Source of the DNA: Avimonas intestinalis
GTDB taxonomy: Bacteria > Bacillota > Clostridia > Oscillospirales > Acutalibacteraceae
Direction of reading: 5' to 3'
Assembly: GCA_904380375.1 (NCBI GenBank)
Contig: CAJFID010000001.1
Coordinates: 134,039 to 198,038 of the forward strand
DNA length: 64,000 nt
Both the position numbers and the translations under genes were made by a program. The notes beneath the pieces are model-generated. The model was not told the origin of the DNA. It did not search any database and worked only from the letters and a program-made list of their open reading frames with translations. Shown one piece after another: positions 16,434 to 24,863 of the stretch (the stretch's first letter is position 1; the number at the start of each line of letters is the position of its first letter).

Positions 16434-16964
16434 TTGCCTAGCGAGAAGATTTTGCAGCAGAAGCAGGAGTATGTCGAGCAGCTGGCTGAGAAGCTGAAGA
16501 ACTCCGTGGCCGGCGTTGTCGTCAGCTACAAGGGTATCAACGTGGCCGACGACACCAAGCTGCGCCGCGAGCTGCGGGAGGCCGGCGTGCATTACGCCGT
16601 CGTCAAGAACACCATGCTCCGCCGCGCCGCCGAAAAGGCGGGCCTCAGCGATCTGGACTCCGTGCTCGAGGGCTCTACCGCGCTCGCGCTGAGCGAAAGC
16701 GACCATGTTGCCGCGGCGAAGATCCTGAGCAAGTTCGCGGAAACCAACAAGGCGATTGAGGTCAAGGCCGGCTTTGTCGAAGGCAAGGTCATCGGCAAGG
16801 ACGCTGTGGGCGAGTTGGCGAAGATGCCCCCGAAGGAGGTCCTGGTGGCCAAGGCCCTCGGCGGCTTGAACGCCCCGATTTCCGGTTTCGTCTGTGTGCT
16901 CAACGCCAACCTGCGCGGCCTGGTGGTCGCCCTGAACGCGATCGCCGAGCAGAAGCAGGCGTAA
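16434..16964 (+). CDS. rplJ: 50S ribosomal protein L10
   Basis: 176 aa. Start is a TTG at 16434 (reads PSEKILQQKQEYV), set by GGAGGTG at 16418-16424 with 9-nt spacing; no in-frame ATG fits. The N-terminal rRNA-binding domain includes SVAGVVVSYKGINVADDTKLR, and the C-terminal helix binds L12 dimers. Regulated by the leader upstream. Confidence 0.95.
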   Translation: MPSEKILQQKQEYVEQLAEKLKNSVAGVVVSYKGINVADDTKLRRELREAGVHYAVVKNTMLRRAAEKAGLSDLDSVLEGSTALALSESDHVAAAKILSKFAETNKAIEVKAGFVEGKVIGKDAVGELAKMPPKEVLVAKALGGLNAPISGFVCVLNANLRGLVVALNAIAEQKQA

Positions 16965-17084
16965 CCCCGGCGGCCCAGCGGCCGCTCCGCCGTTTGACGG
17001 CGCATTGTCCCGGCCCTTGGGTGGCCGGCCGTATTATACGGTGCGAATCCGCACCGCAAAAATGAAAAAATGGAGGATTTTACC

Positions 17085-17468
17085 ATGTCTGACAAGGTTC
17101 TGAAGCTGATTGAAGATGTGAAGGCCCTGACCGTTCTCGAGCTGTCCGAGCTCGTGAAGGCTCTGGAAGAGGAATTCGGCGTTTCCGCCGCTGCCCCGGT
17201 TGCGGTTGCCGCTGTGGCGGCTCCGGCTGACGGCGCTGCTGCTGCTGCCGAGGAAAAGACCGAGTTTGACGTTGTCCTGGCGGAAGTCGGCGCGAACAAG
17301 ATCCAGGTTATCAAGGCGGTTCGCGAGATCACCAGCCTGGGCCTGAAGGAAGCCAAGGAGCTGGTTGACGGCGCCCCGAAGGCTGTCAAGGAAGGCGTAT
17401 CGAAGGACGACGCCGAGGAAATGAAGAAGAAGCTGGAAGAAGCCGGCGCGAAGGTCGAGCTGAAGTAA
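17085..17468 (+). CDS. rplL: 50S ribosomal protein L7/L12
   Basis: 127 aa. N-terminal dimerisation region, an Ala-rich hinge (about 38-58) and the conserved C-terminal domain (EKTEFDVVL, KIQVIKAVREITSLGLKEAK). The ATG at 17085 follows TGGAGG by 8 nt. It recruits translation factors on the ribosomal stalk. Confidence 0.97.
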   Translation: MSDKVLKLIEDVKALTVLELSELVKALEEEFGVSAAAPVAVAAVAAPADGAAAAAEEKTEFDVVLAEVGANKIQVIKAVREITSLGLKEAKELVDGAPKAVKEGVSKDDAEEMKKKLEEAGAKVELK

Positions 17469-17487
17469 TTCCTGCTTTGCCCGCAAA

Positions 17488-17524
17488 GCCGCCCGACGGA
17501 TCTTGGATCCGCCGGGCGGCTTTT
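17488..17524 (+). terminator. Terminator of rplJL
   Basis: A stem of about 15 bp (17488-17502/17505-17520, one bulge) followed by TTTT, 19 nt after the rplL stop. Confidence 0.88.
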
Positions 17525-17967
17525 GTGCTTTGCAGGTATAACGCAAAACAGCGAACCCGTGGGGAGCAGAGCGGGACCCCCGCAATAGCAGCGGCTTTCT
17601 GGGAAGGCGGTTGGAGGCATCCCGACCGCCTTGGCCTTCTCAAGGACGGCGTTGCCGGAGAAGCTGGCCGGCTGGGACGGAGATCGGGTGGATCCGGCTG
17701 AAGAAAAAAGGGCAGTTGCCGCGGCGCGGCTTTCCCGCCGGCGAGCCTGGCGGCCGCGTTCGTTTCCGGAACCGCCGGAAGGATACAAAGACGTGGCCTT
17801 TGCGGCAAAGCTGTGTTACACTGAAGGCAGGCGGAACGGCTCCGCTCCCGCCCGGCAAAAAATGGCCCGCCGGGTGGGGAACCTTTCGGGGCTTTGCCCG
17901 GTGTTGCATATGGAGGGGGATGATCCCCGCTTTGCCGCCGTCCGGCGGCAGATTGGAGGAAGGGCAT
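17525..17967. other. Intergenic region before the sigma-factor gene
   Basis: About 440 bp without a supported gene. One 8-bp inverted repeat (AAGGCGGT/ACCGCCTT, about 17602-17631) and a TACACT element near 17816 are seen, but no housekeeping -35 accompanies the latter; an ECF-type autoregulated promoter is possible and cannot be recognised without a consensus. Confidence 0.4.
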
Positions 17968-18435
17968 ATGGATTCTGCGGCCGCAGTCCTGTCCCAGTAT
18001 GCCGACATGGTTTACCGCCTGGCATTTGCACGAACCCAAAACCGCTTTGACGCGGACGATGTCCTGCAGGAAGTATTCCTCCGGTATATCCGCAGCGCGC
18101 CGGTGTTTCGGGAGGAAGAGCACCGGCGCGCGTGGCTGATCCGCACCACCATCAACTGCAGTAAAAACATGCTGACTTCCGCCTGGTTCCGCAGGACGGT
18201 GCCGCTTGAGGATACCCTGGCGGCCGAGCTTTCGGATACCGGCGAGGTTTACGACGCGGTCATGCGGCTGTCCCAGGCTCACCGCACGGTAATCCACCTC
18301 TTTTATTACGAGGGGTATTCGGTCGCGGAGATCAGCGGGCTTCTGGGCTGCAAGCCGGCGACGGTGAAAACCCGCCTGCACCGCGCCCGGAACCAGCTGC
18401 GGGAGGCCCTGAAAGGAGAAATGGACGATGTTTAG
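17968..18435 (+). CDS. ECF-type RNA polymerase sigma factor
   Basis: 155 aa. Region 2 (YADMVYRLAFARTQNRFDADDVLQEVFLRY, residues 11-41) and region 4 (MRLSQAHRTVIHLFYYEGYS, then VAEISGLLGCKPATVKTRLHRARNQL, about 98-148) are clear and there is no region 3, as in SigW/SigV-like ECF factors. The ATG at 17968 follows GGAGGAAGG. Its last 8 nt overlap the membrane-anchored beta-propeller gene, whose N terminus probably sequesters it. Confidence 0.9.
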   Translation: MDSAAAVLSQYADMVYRLAFARTQNRFDADDVLQEVFLRYIRSAPVFREEEHRRAWLIRTTINCSKNMLTSAWFRRTVPLEDTLAAELSDTGEVYDAVMRLSQAHRTVIHLFYYEGYSVAEISGLLGCKPATVKTRLHRARNQLREALKGEMDDV

Positions 18436-20347
18436 GGATGCCTATCGCCGGGATAATAAGAAAATCCGGCCGGACGAAGCGCTGCTGTGCCAGTTGGAGT
18501 GGAAAATGCAGCAGGCTCAGCAGGAAAAGCCGGCGGAAACGGCCCGGGGAGGCCGCCGCAGGCGCTGGGTCCGTCCCACCATCGCGGCAGCGGCCTGCCT
18601 GGCGGTGCTGGTATCTGCCGGGGCGCTGTATGCCGGCCTGCGGCCGGGCCCGCAGGTGGCGGGAACCGGGAAGGTGATCAACGGCGCCGATTACGGGCAG
18701 GCCTACCAGGCCGTCAAGGCCATGGAGCCCCGCTTTGACCTCGGCGACTGGTTCCGCGGTCTCTTCGGCTTCCTAGGCAAGGGCGTGCAGAATGAAGCCG
18801 ACGGGAGCTCCGGCAGCGCGTCCGCCGAAGCGGGGGGCGTGCAGAATTACTCGGACACTAACACCCAGGTGGACGGGGTGGACGAAGCCGATGTGACCAA
18901 AACCGACGGCGCGTACATCTATACCCTGTCGGGAGGGCGGTTGCATATTGTGCGCGCGGACGGCGCAGCCCTTGAAACGGCGGCGGAACTGGATTATTCC
19001 CAGGGGAACGCCATGCCCCGTGCCCTGGAATTCTATATAAAGGGCGACCGCCTCGTGCTCCTGTGCCGCACCTATGGCGGCATGACCGAGGGGCAGGAGA
19101 GCTCCTGGGACGGGACGGTAACCTGGGCTGCCGTATACGACATTGCCGACCGCACAAGCCCCACGCTGCTCGGCGTCCAGGGCCAGGCAGGCGATTACCT
19201 GTCCTCCCGCCTGGTCGGGAACACCCTGTACCTGGCAACCAGTCAGTCCCTGCCGGAAAAAGCCGAAAAGGGCGACAAGGCCACCTATGTCCCCACCTTG
19301 TACACGCAGGACGGCGCCGCCGCGATGGCGGAGGAAGACCTGTGTATCCCTCCGATCCCCGCTGGGCGGCAGTATACGGTGCTTACCGCCGTGGACCTCC
19401 TCAGCCCCCAAGGACATACCTCCGCCAAAGCCGTGCTGGGGGGTGGGGACAATCTGTACGCCAATACCCAGAACCTGTTCCTGGCCGTCCCCCGCACGGT
19501 CAGGGAAGAGGGCGGCCAGGTGTACACGGCGACCGACCTGCTCCGTTTTTCCCTGGACGGGGGAGAGATCCAGCTGCAAGCCAGCGGCACCGTCCCCGGC
19601 ACACTGATCAACCAGTTCGCCATGGACGAATACGAGGGCATTTTCCGCGTGGTCACCACCCAAAGCGGCGGGACAGAGACGGTCTCGGGCGGCATAGCCT
19701 CTTATGTAGTCGGGGACACAGTAAACAATTTGTATACACTCAATCAATCTTTACAAATTGTAGGGAAGCTGGAAGGGCTGGCCAAGGGGGAACGGGTGTA
19801 TTCCGTCCGTTTTAACGGGGAGGTCGGATACTTTGTCACCTTCCGCCAGGTGGATCCCCTCTTTACCGTGGATCTCGAGGATCCGGCCAATCCACAGGTG
19901 CTCAGCGCGCTGAAAATCCCCGGCTTCTCCGATTACCTGCATCCCTACGCCCCCGGCCTGCTCCTTGGCTTCGGGCAGCAGGCGGATCCGTATACCGGGG
20001 CTACACAGGGCTTGAAGCTGGCGATGTTTGACGTATCCGACCCGGCCGACGTGACCGAACGGCACAGTCTGCCGCTGAAAGAGGATTGGTCGGAGGCCTC
20101 GCAGAACCATAAGGCGATCCTGGTTGATGCCGAGCGCAGCCTGATCGGGTTCCCGGCCGGGAACGCTTATTACCTCTATGGGTATTCGGAGCAGGACGGC
20201 TTTTTCCTCCGGGCGCAGCTGCCCCTGTCGGACGGGACAAGCGCGCGGGGGCTGTATATCGGCGACACCTTCTATACCGTGGAAGAGGGGAGGATCGCCG
20301 CCTATGCCCTGTCGGATTTCCAACCCCTCGCGAGCCTGGTCCTGTAG
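18428..20347 (+). CDS. Membrane-anchored beta-propeller protein, probable anti-sigma/sensor
   Basis: 639 aa. Residues 1-48 are hydrophilic and cytosolic (begins MFRDAYRRDNKKIRPDEALL), followed by basic RRRR, a single membrane helix (about 52-72) and a long extracytoplasmic part. The latter opens with YSDTNTQVDGVDEADVTKTD and TYIYTL-like repeats typical of the bacterial Beta_propel (COG4880-like) family. The overlap with the ECF sigma gene and the N-in topology argue that the cytosolic segment binds the sigma factor while the propeller senses an external cue. The anti-sigma role is inferred from context; no canonical zinc anti-sigma motif is present. Confidence 0.75.
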   Translation: MFRDAYRRDNKKIRPDEALLCQLEWKMQQAQQEKPAETARGGRRRRWVRPTIAAAACLAVLVSAGALYAGLRPGPQVAGTGKVINGADYGQAYQAVKAMEPRFDLGDWFRGLFGFLGKGVQNEADGSSGSASAEAGGVQNYSDTNTQVDGVDEADVTKTDGAYIYTLSGGRLHIVRADGAALETAAELDYSQGNAMPRALEFYIKGDRLVLLCRTYGGMTEGQESSWDGTVTWAAVYDIADRTSPTLLGVQGQAGDYLSSRLVGNTLYLATSQSLPEKAEKGDKATYVPTLYTQDGAAAMAEEDLCIPPIPAGRQYTVLTAVDLLSPQGHTSAKAVLGGGDNLYANTQNLFLAVPRTVREEGGQVYTATDLLRFSLDGGEIQLQASGTVPGTLINQFAMDEYEGIFRVVTTQSGGTETVSGGIASYVVGDTVNNLYTLNQSLQIVGKLEGLAKGERVYSVRFNGEVGYFVTFRQVDPLFTVDLEDPANPQVLSALKIPGFSDYLHPYAPGLLLGFGQQADPYTGATQGLKLAMFDVSDPADVTERHSLPLKEDWSEASQNHKAILVDAERSLIGFPAGNAYYLYGYSEQDGFFLRAQLPLSDGTSARGLYIGDTFYTVEEGRIAAYALSDFQPLASLVL

Positions 20348-20435
20348 GCGCATGGTTTCCACCGGATCGGCCTGTGCGGTGGAAAATACGCTCCCGCCCG
20401 GGGAAGGCGGTGCGGGAAAAGGAGGCGCGAAGGGG

Positions 20436-20702
20436 ATGAACAGGAGCCAAACGGGAAGGAAGGCCGGGAGGCATGGCGGGCGCAGGGCCCTGCTTTCCCT
20501 GGCCGTCCTCCTGGCGATTGCCTGCATCCCCATCCCCGCCACGCTGAAGGACGGAGGGACGCGGAACTACAGCGCCCTGCTTTACCGGGTGATCGTCTGG
20601 CACCGGCTGGCCGGGGGCGGGGGCGGCTATTCAACTGGTGTGGAGGTGCAGCTGTTCCCGCGCAATGTCGGGCCGCTCCAAGACGGGCCGCCGCCCACGT
20701 AG
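20436..20702 (+). CDS. Small membrane or secreted protein downstream of the propeller gene
   Basis: 88 aa. An Arg-rich N terminus is followed by one hydrophobic segment (ALLSLAVLLAIACIPIPAT) and a short external domain with DGGTRNYSALLYRVIVWHRL and GVEVQLFPRNVGPL. From memory this resembles small clostridial proteins with a DGGT-Y-ALxYxVxxW pattern; function unknown. GGAGG and AAGGGG precede the ATG at 20436. Likely in the sigma-factor operon. Confidence 0.55.
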   Translation: MNRSQTGRKAGRHGGRRALLSLAVLLAIACIPIPATLKDGGTRNYSALLYRVIVWHRLAGGGGGYSTGVEVQLFPRNVGPLQDGPPPT

Positions 20703-21093
20703 GGGTGAACCGCACGCCTTGCCCTCTTCCTCCCCCGCAGCCTTGCCGGCGGGCCGGCAGCGCTTGAAGCCGCCTTTGGCAGCCGCTTCCCGGCTATAGC
20801 TCTTGCCGCAGCACCGGGGATGGAGGAGCCAGCGGTTGGTTCCCTCCCAGCGCGGCAGGGCGGTACGAAAGCGCGGTTAAAGCTCCAGGGTCCCTTTTCA
20901 AGATAAGCAGTGATGGCCCCAATTCCGTCGGTTTTGCCAATTAGCATTTCCTAACTCCCCAGAAGGCTTAGCTAATTGGTTTATCATGCCTTGCAGAAAG
21001 CATTTTCATATTTTATCCTTTAAAAATGGAACATAAGAGAAAATTTGGCGTCTATAGCAACAGGAATACATTGAGAAAAGGAGGTACGACTGT
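20703..21093. other. Intergenic region with inverted repeat; composition switches to AT-rich
   Basis: No solid gene. GC-rich until about 20890, then AT-rich. Perfect 9-bp inverted repeats CCAATTAGC/GCTAATTGG lie at 20937-20945 and 20971-20979. A 23-codon open frame (21026-21097) ends in an ATGA overlap with the lipoprotein start and could be the tail of a lost upstream gene. Confidence 0.45.
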
Positions 21094-21865
21094 ATGAAAA
21101 AACTGACCGCATGGGCTTTTGCGCTGACAGGTATATTGGGGCTGGTTGGTTGCTCCAGTGCAGGCACGAAACCATATCGGAATTTGATGACGACAGATAT
21201 TTCATCCGCAACAGTGCTTTTACAACCGCCAGATAAGACGCTTTAAGTGGAAGAGACAGACCAGCTCATTGAGCTTTTGCAGGATGTGGTCATTTATGAG
21301 GAAGATAACTCGTATACAGAGTATGCGGGGCAGTCCGTCACCATTCAATTAACCATGTCCGATGGGACACATACAGATATCACGGCATTCTATTCTTTTC
21401 TGATCATCGATGGGAAAGGATACCGGACAGAATATGATCCTTGTGAGGCGCTGAACCGTTATGCCAACGAACTACTGGATTCAGGGGATGCTGTGGTTGT
21501 TTTGGAAGAGCCGCCAGTATTGAGCTAGTCAGTGATGAGACTGCTGTGACCGCTCTGTCGGGCACATATTCCTGGCAACGGAAAAATACAGATGGAACCT
21601 TTGCAGGTATAGAGGCCGACAGCGCCCGCGCCCATTGGATTGCAAAGAAAACTACTATCCCCACCGCTGGAGACGCCGGAGGCAACCGCTACGTTGAGAA
21701 TCACGGTAAATCCTGATAAAATTGTAAGTGTTTAATGTTGGAATGATTCCTATCGATCCAGTCCCTCCGCAGACGGTAAAGACGTGATCTGTAATGAAAA
21801 TGCGATAGAACTAAGATCCGGCAGGAAATTTTCAATAATATCACGATGTTCCTTGAAAAGGGAGA
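21094..21865 (+). pseudogene. Decayed lipoprotein gene (several stops and frameshifts)
   Basis: It starts with a good ribosome site (AAAGGAGG) and a lipoprotein signal, MKKLTAWAFALTGILGLVGC. The frame is cut by TAA at 21244-21246 and resumes in the same frame (EETDQLIELLQDVVIYEED...) until TAG at 21526. The conserved continuation (IELVSDETAVTALSGTYSWQ, then DGTFAGIEADSA) is in another frame. Coding sense then moves back to the first frame (PPLETPEATATLRITVNPDK, then IVSV), hits TAA at 21733, and continues CWNDSY... to the hairpin at 21866. At least two stops and two shifts, so it is not functional. The pieces read as one or two lipoproteins of a family seen in gut Clostridia (from memory). 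Confidence 0.75.
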
Positions 21866-21898
21866 CCCCAGGCGTTTTAACGCCTGGGGCTTTGGTTT
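21866..21898 (+). terminator. Terminator after the decayed lipoprotein gene
   Basis: An 11-bp stem (21866-21876/21879-21889), very short loop, then CTTTGGTTTT. Confidence 0.65.
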
Positions 21899-21934
21899 TC
21901 GCCGATATATGCTGAAGCATTCCGGCACGCGAAG

Positions 21935-21971
21935 CGGGCCCGGGCAGAGGAAGCATCCTCGCCCGGGCCCG
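21935..21971 (-). terminator. Strong GC hairpin beyond the cyclophilin gene
   Basis: Perfect 11-bp arms 21935-21945/21961-21971 with inner GAGG/CCTC pairing, 34 nt downstream of the minus-strand stop at 22006. There is no U tract on the minus strand, so it may be a 3'-end stabiliser rather than a true intrinsic terminator. Confidence 0.4.
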
Positions 21972-22005
21972 TTGTTGTCCGCGGCATCCATAGGATCGCC
22001 GGGAA

Positions 22006-22875
22006 TTATCCTTGGTATTCCGTAATTTCAATGCTGGTGATCGTCACGTCCTCAACCGGCTTGTCATTGTCGTCGGTCTCAACCGCTGCGATGGCGTCGA
22101 CGACGTCCATCCCTTCAAATACCTGCCCAAAAACGGTATGGCCGCCCGAGGCGCGCCAGGCGCCGTCTAGATTGATGTTGCCGCCGTTCTCCTCGTACAG
22201 CTCCCACACCTCGTCCGGGACCAGCCGGCTGTCCGGGGCAATGCCGCCGTTGTCCGCAATGAAATCGTCCGCCGTGGGATAAATCTTTGTAAAGCTGTCG
22301 CCGTAATACACGGAATACTGCTCGTACAGCGATTCGTAATTGGCGTACATCGTGTCGTAATCGTAATTGGCCTTGTCAAAGGAATCCGGGCCGGCCTGGT
22401 TGATAAAGAACTGGCTGCCGTTGCTATCGGGGCCGGCGTTGGCCATCGCCAGGGAGCCGCGCAGGTTGAGCAGCTTCTGGTCAAACTCGTCCTCAAACTC
22501 TTCTCCCCATTTGCTCTCGCCGCCGGTGCCGTCCCCGTCCGGGTCGCCGCCCTGGATCATGAAATCGTTGATGACGCGGTGGAAGGTCAGCCCGTCGTAA
22601 TAGCCCTGCTTGGCCAGGTCGGTAAAATTCTCCACCGCCTTAGGCGCTGCCTCCGGGAAAAACCGGATAGAGATATCCCCCATGCTGGTGTGCATGATGG
22701 CGATGGTGTCGCCCGGCTCCGGCATAGCGAGCTGGAAGCCGACCTCCTCGTCGGCATAGACGGTGCTGACGTTGTTGGTTGCCGTGCCGGGATCCGCGTC
22801 CTTGGAGCAGCCGGCCAGCAGCGATACGCCGAGCAGCAGGGCCGAAAGGGCGGCAAAAGTACGTTGCTTTTTCAT
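22006..22875 (-). CDS. Cyclophilin-type peptidyl-prolyl isomerase, lipoprotein
   Basis: 289 aa. Lipoprotein signal with lipobox LLAGC (Cys about residue 23). The cyclophilin domain shows FHRVINDFMIQGGDP, NGSQFFINQ and HTVFGQVFEGMDVV, so the catalytic Arg and Phe/Gln environment is kept. An insertion of about 60 residues between NQAGPDS and the late active-site strand is longer than in minimal cyclophilins. It should fold proline-containing exported proteins at the outer membrane face. The start overlaps the upstream Cys-rich gene by 4 nt, and a cytosolic paralogue lies two genes upstream. Confidence 0.9.
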   Translation of the reverse strand: MKKQRTFAALSALLLGVSLLAGCSKDADPGTATNNVSTVYADEEVGFQLAMPEPGDTIAIMHTSMGDISIRFFPEAAPKAVENFTDLAKQGYYDGLTFHRVINDFMIQGGDPDGDGTGGESKWGEEFEDEFDQKLLNLRGSLAMANAGPDSNGSQFFINQAGPDSFDKANYDYDTMYANYESLYEQYSVYYGDSFTKIYPTADDFIADNGGIAPDSRLVPDEVWELYEENGGNINLDGAWRASGGHTVFGQVFEGMDVVDAIAAVETDDNDKPVEDVTITSIEITEYQG

Positions 22876-23489
22876 AGGATCTCCTTTCCTGTCCGGGCCG
22901 GATGCCGGCCCGTCCCGTCTGCTGCCAAGGCCGCCCGGCGGCAGATCGGCGGCCGCTGCCGGTCAAGGCGCAGAAAGCGGTTGAATTCCTGTATCTCCTG
23001 GGCCTGCCGGGCCAGAAAAGCCCGGCCCTCGCCGGTGCGGGCGATCTCCCGTCCCGCCGCCCGGACGGCCCGGACAAAGCGGCGGTCCAGCGGGACGTGC
23101 CGCTGAAGCCGCACCAGCGGGCAGACCCGCCAGGCGCGGGGGTCGTAAACGGCGCGGATCCGGCCGTCCGCATGAAGCGCGGGGAAGAGAGGGAAGAGCC
23201 GGCAGGCCAGAGGACGCTCCTCCCGCCGGCAAACGCCGGAGCAGATGTAAAGCCGGTCAGGCCCCGCTTCTACAAGGGTGCCGCCGGAAAAGCCGCATTC
23301 CCGCCGGAAGGCTTCCTCGCCCGGGAAAAGCCGCATCCCGCTGGGGGCGCCCTCCTGTCCCTGGAAAAGGTCCCGGCAGCAGGCGCCGCCGCACACCTGC
23401 CCGCAATCCGTCGGAAGGGGCGTAAGATGGTCAAATAAGGCGTACAGCGCCTTATAATTGATACGATCGGTAAATTTTATCAAATTCAT
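22872..23489 (-). CDS. Cys-rich YkgJ-like metal-chelating domain protein
   Basis: 205 aa. The cysteine pattern CGQVCGGACC near residue 29, CSGVC about 84 and RPLACRLFPLFP about 93 resembles the zinc/iron-chelating CxxCxxCC families (YkgJ-like). Catalytic role unknown. It is sandwiched between two cyclophilin genes, overlapping the first by 1 nt (TAATG) and the second by 4 nt (ATGA), so all three are coupled. Confidence 0.6.
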   Translation of the reverse strand: MNLIKFTDRINYKALYALFDHLTPLPTDCGQVCGGACCRDLFQGQEGAPSGMRLFPGEEAFRRECGFSGGTLVEAGPDRLYICSGVCRREERPLACRLFPLFPALHADGRIRAVYDPRAWRVCPLVRLQRHVPLDRRFVRAVRAAGREIARTGEGRAFLARQAQEIQEFNRFLRLDRQRPPICRRAALAADGTGRHPARTGKEIL

Positions 23490-24088
23490 TACTCTTCGTA
23501 TTTTTTAATCTCTATGGAGCGGATCACCACGTCCTCTTTGGGCTGGTCATTGCGGCCCACGGGGACGGCGGCAATCGCGTCCACCACGTCCATCCCGTCA
23601 TATACCTGGCCGAAAACCGTGTGCTTGAAGTCCAGCCAAGGGGTGCCGCCGACCGCCGCATAATGGTCCGCAACCTCCTTGGGGAAGCCGCGGTCCGCCA
23701 GCGCGGGCATCTGGGCCAGCATCTGCGCCGGGCAGTCGGCCGCCTGGACGATGAAGAACTGACTGCCGTTGGTGTTGGGGCCGGCGTTGGCCATTGACAG
23801 CGCGCCGCGGTAGTTGCGCAGCTCCATGTCCGGCTCGTCCTCAAAGGGGCGGCCCCAGATGCTCTCGCCGCCGGTGCCGTTGCCCGCGGGATCGCCGCCC
23901 TGGATCATGAAATCCCGGATGACGCGGTGGAAGGTCAGCCCGTCGTAATAGCCGTTTTTGGCGTGGGTGGTGAAATTCTCAAACGTTTTCGGGGTTTTAT
24001 CCGGGAAAAGCCGGATCGCAATATCCCCCATGCTGGTGTGCAGGATCGCCACGGTTTCGCCCTTTACGGGCCGGTCAAGCTGATTCAT
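23489..24088 (-). CDS. Cyclophilin-type peptidyl-prolyl isomerase, cytosolic
   Basis: 199 aa without a signal peptide. Motifs FHRVIRDFMIQGGDPAG, NGSQFFIVQA and HTVFGQVYDGMDVVDAI are intact. The ATG at 24088 (MNQLDRPVKGE) follows GAAAGGA; the longer frame to 24133 lacks a ribosome site. It is closely similar to the lipoprotein paralogue at 22006-22875, suggesting duplication with retargeting. Confidence 0.92.
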   Translation of the reverse strand: MNQLDRPVKGETVAILHTSMGDIAIRLFPDKTPKTFENFTTHAKNGYYDGLTFHRVIRDFMIQGGDPAGNGTGGESIWGRPFEDEPDMELRNYRGALSMANAGPNTNGSQFFIVQAADCPAQMLAQMPALADRGFPKEVADHYAAVGGTPWLDFKHTVFGQVYDGMDVVDAIAAVPVGRNDQPKEDVVIRSIEIKKYEE

Positions 24089-24155
24089 CTTGCATCCTTT
24101 CTTCATCAAGGCCGCATAAAACCGCGCAGCCATATTCTTACCCGCCCCGGCATTG

Positions 24156-24863
24156 TCAGCCGGGCAGGGCCGCTTGCAAAAAGGGAGTGAGCACCTCCGC
24201 CATACGGTTATAGCCGATCACATGGGGATGGATGCCGTCGTCGGAAAGCCCCTCCCGCATCGTCAGGCCGTCCGGCCCGGCGAAGGCGGCGTGGTAATCG
24301 ACATAGGGCGCGCCGGATTCGGCGCACAGCTCCCGAAGCCGGCCGTTGATCCGCCGGATCAAAAGGTTGCGGCGTGGATAGTCCTCGCATCCTTCGCCAA
24401 CCGGAAGGAGGGAGCCCACCAGCAGGGGGATATTCCGCTCGCGGGCCATGGCCAGCATCCGGCGGTGGCTGTCCGCCACCAGGGCGGGGATTTCCTCCGG
24501 CGTGCCGGGGCCCCAGGTGTTGTTGACCCCGACCAGGAGCACGCAGGCCCGCGGCCGGAGCTGGAGGGCGTCCGCCTCAAACCGCCGGGCCAGGATATGC
24601 GCCTTGTCCCCGGCGATCCCCCGGTTGACCACGAGGCCGAACCGGCGGAAATAGGCGTTCAGCTCCCAAAAATGAGTGATCGAATCCCCGATAAAAACCG
24701 CATCGATCGGGGTGCGGTTGGTGACCAGCACCCCGTTTTTAAAGTCGAATTCCCACCGCCGGCCGTCGGCGGCCTCCCCGCCGAAGGAGGGCGGGCGGAG
24801 CAGCGGGGCCGGTTCCGCGGCGGGTGCATCGCCCTGCCGGCTGGAGCCGCTCTTCCGGTCCAT
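24156..24863 (-). CDS. SGNH/GDSL-family hydrolase
   Basis: 235 aa. Block I FIGDSITHF carries the catalytic Ser, block II RGIAGD the Gly, block III LLVGVNNTW the Asn, and block V SDDGIHPHVIGY the Asp and His. No signal peptide. These enzymes de-esterify lipids or carbohydrates; the substrate cannot be told. The start overlaps the proS stop (TGATG), fixing the ATG at 24863. Confidence 0.88.
   Translation of the reverse strand: MDRKSGSSRQGDAPAAEPAPLLRPPSFGGEAADGRRWEFDFKNGVLVTNRTPIDAVFIGDSITHFWELNAYFRRFGLVVNRGIAGDKAHILARRFEADALQLRPRACVLLVGVNNTWGPGTPEEIPALVADSHRRMLAMARERNIPLLVGSLLPVGEGCEDYPRRNLLIRRINGRLRELCAESGAPYVDYHAAFAGPDGLTMREGLSDDGIHPHVIGYNRMAEVLTPFLQAALPG

Noticed and set aside
21026..21097. 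23-codon frame overlapping the decayed lipoprotein start
   Set aside because: Too short to call; mentioned only as a possible tail of a lost gene.
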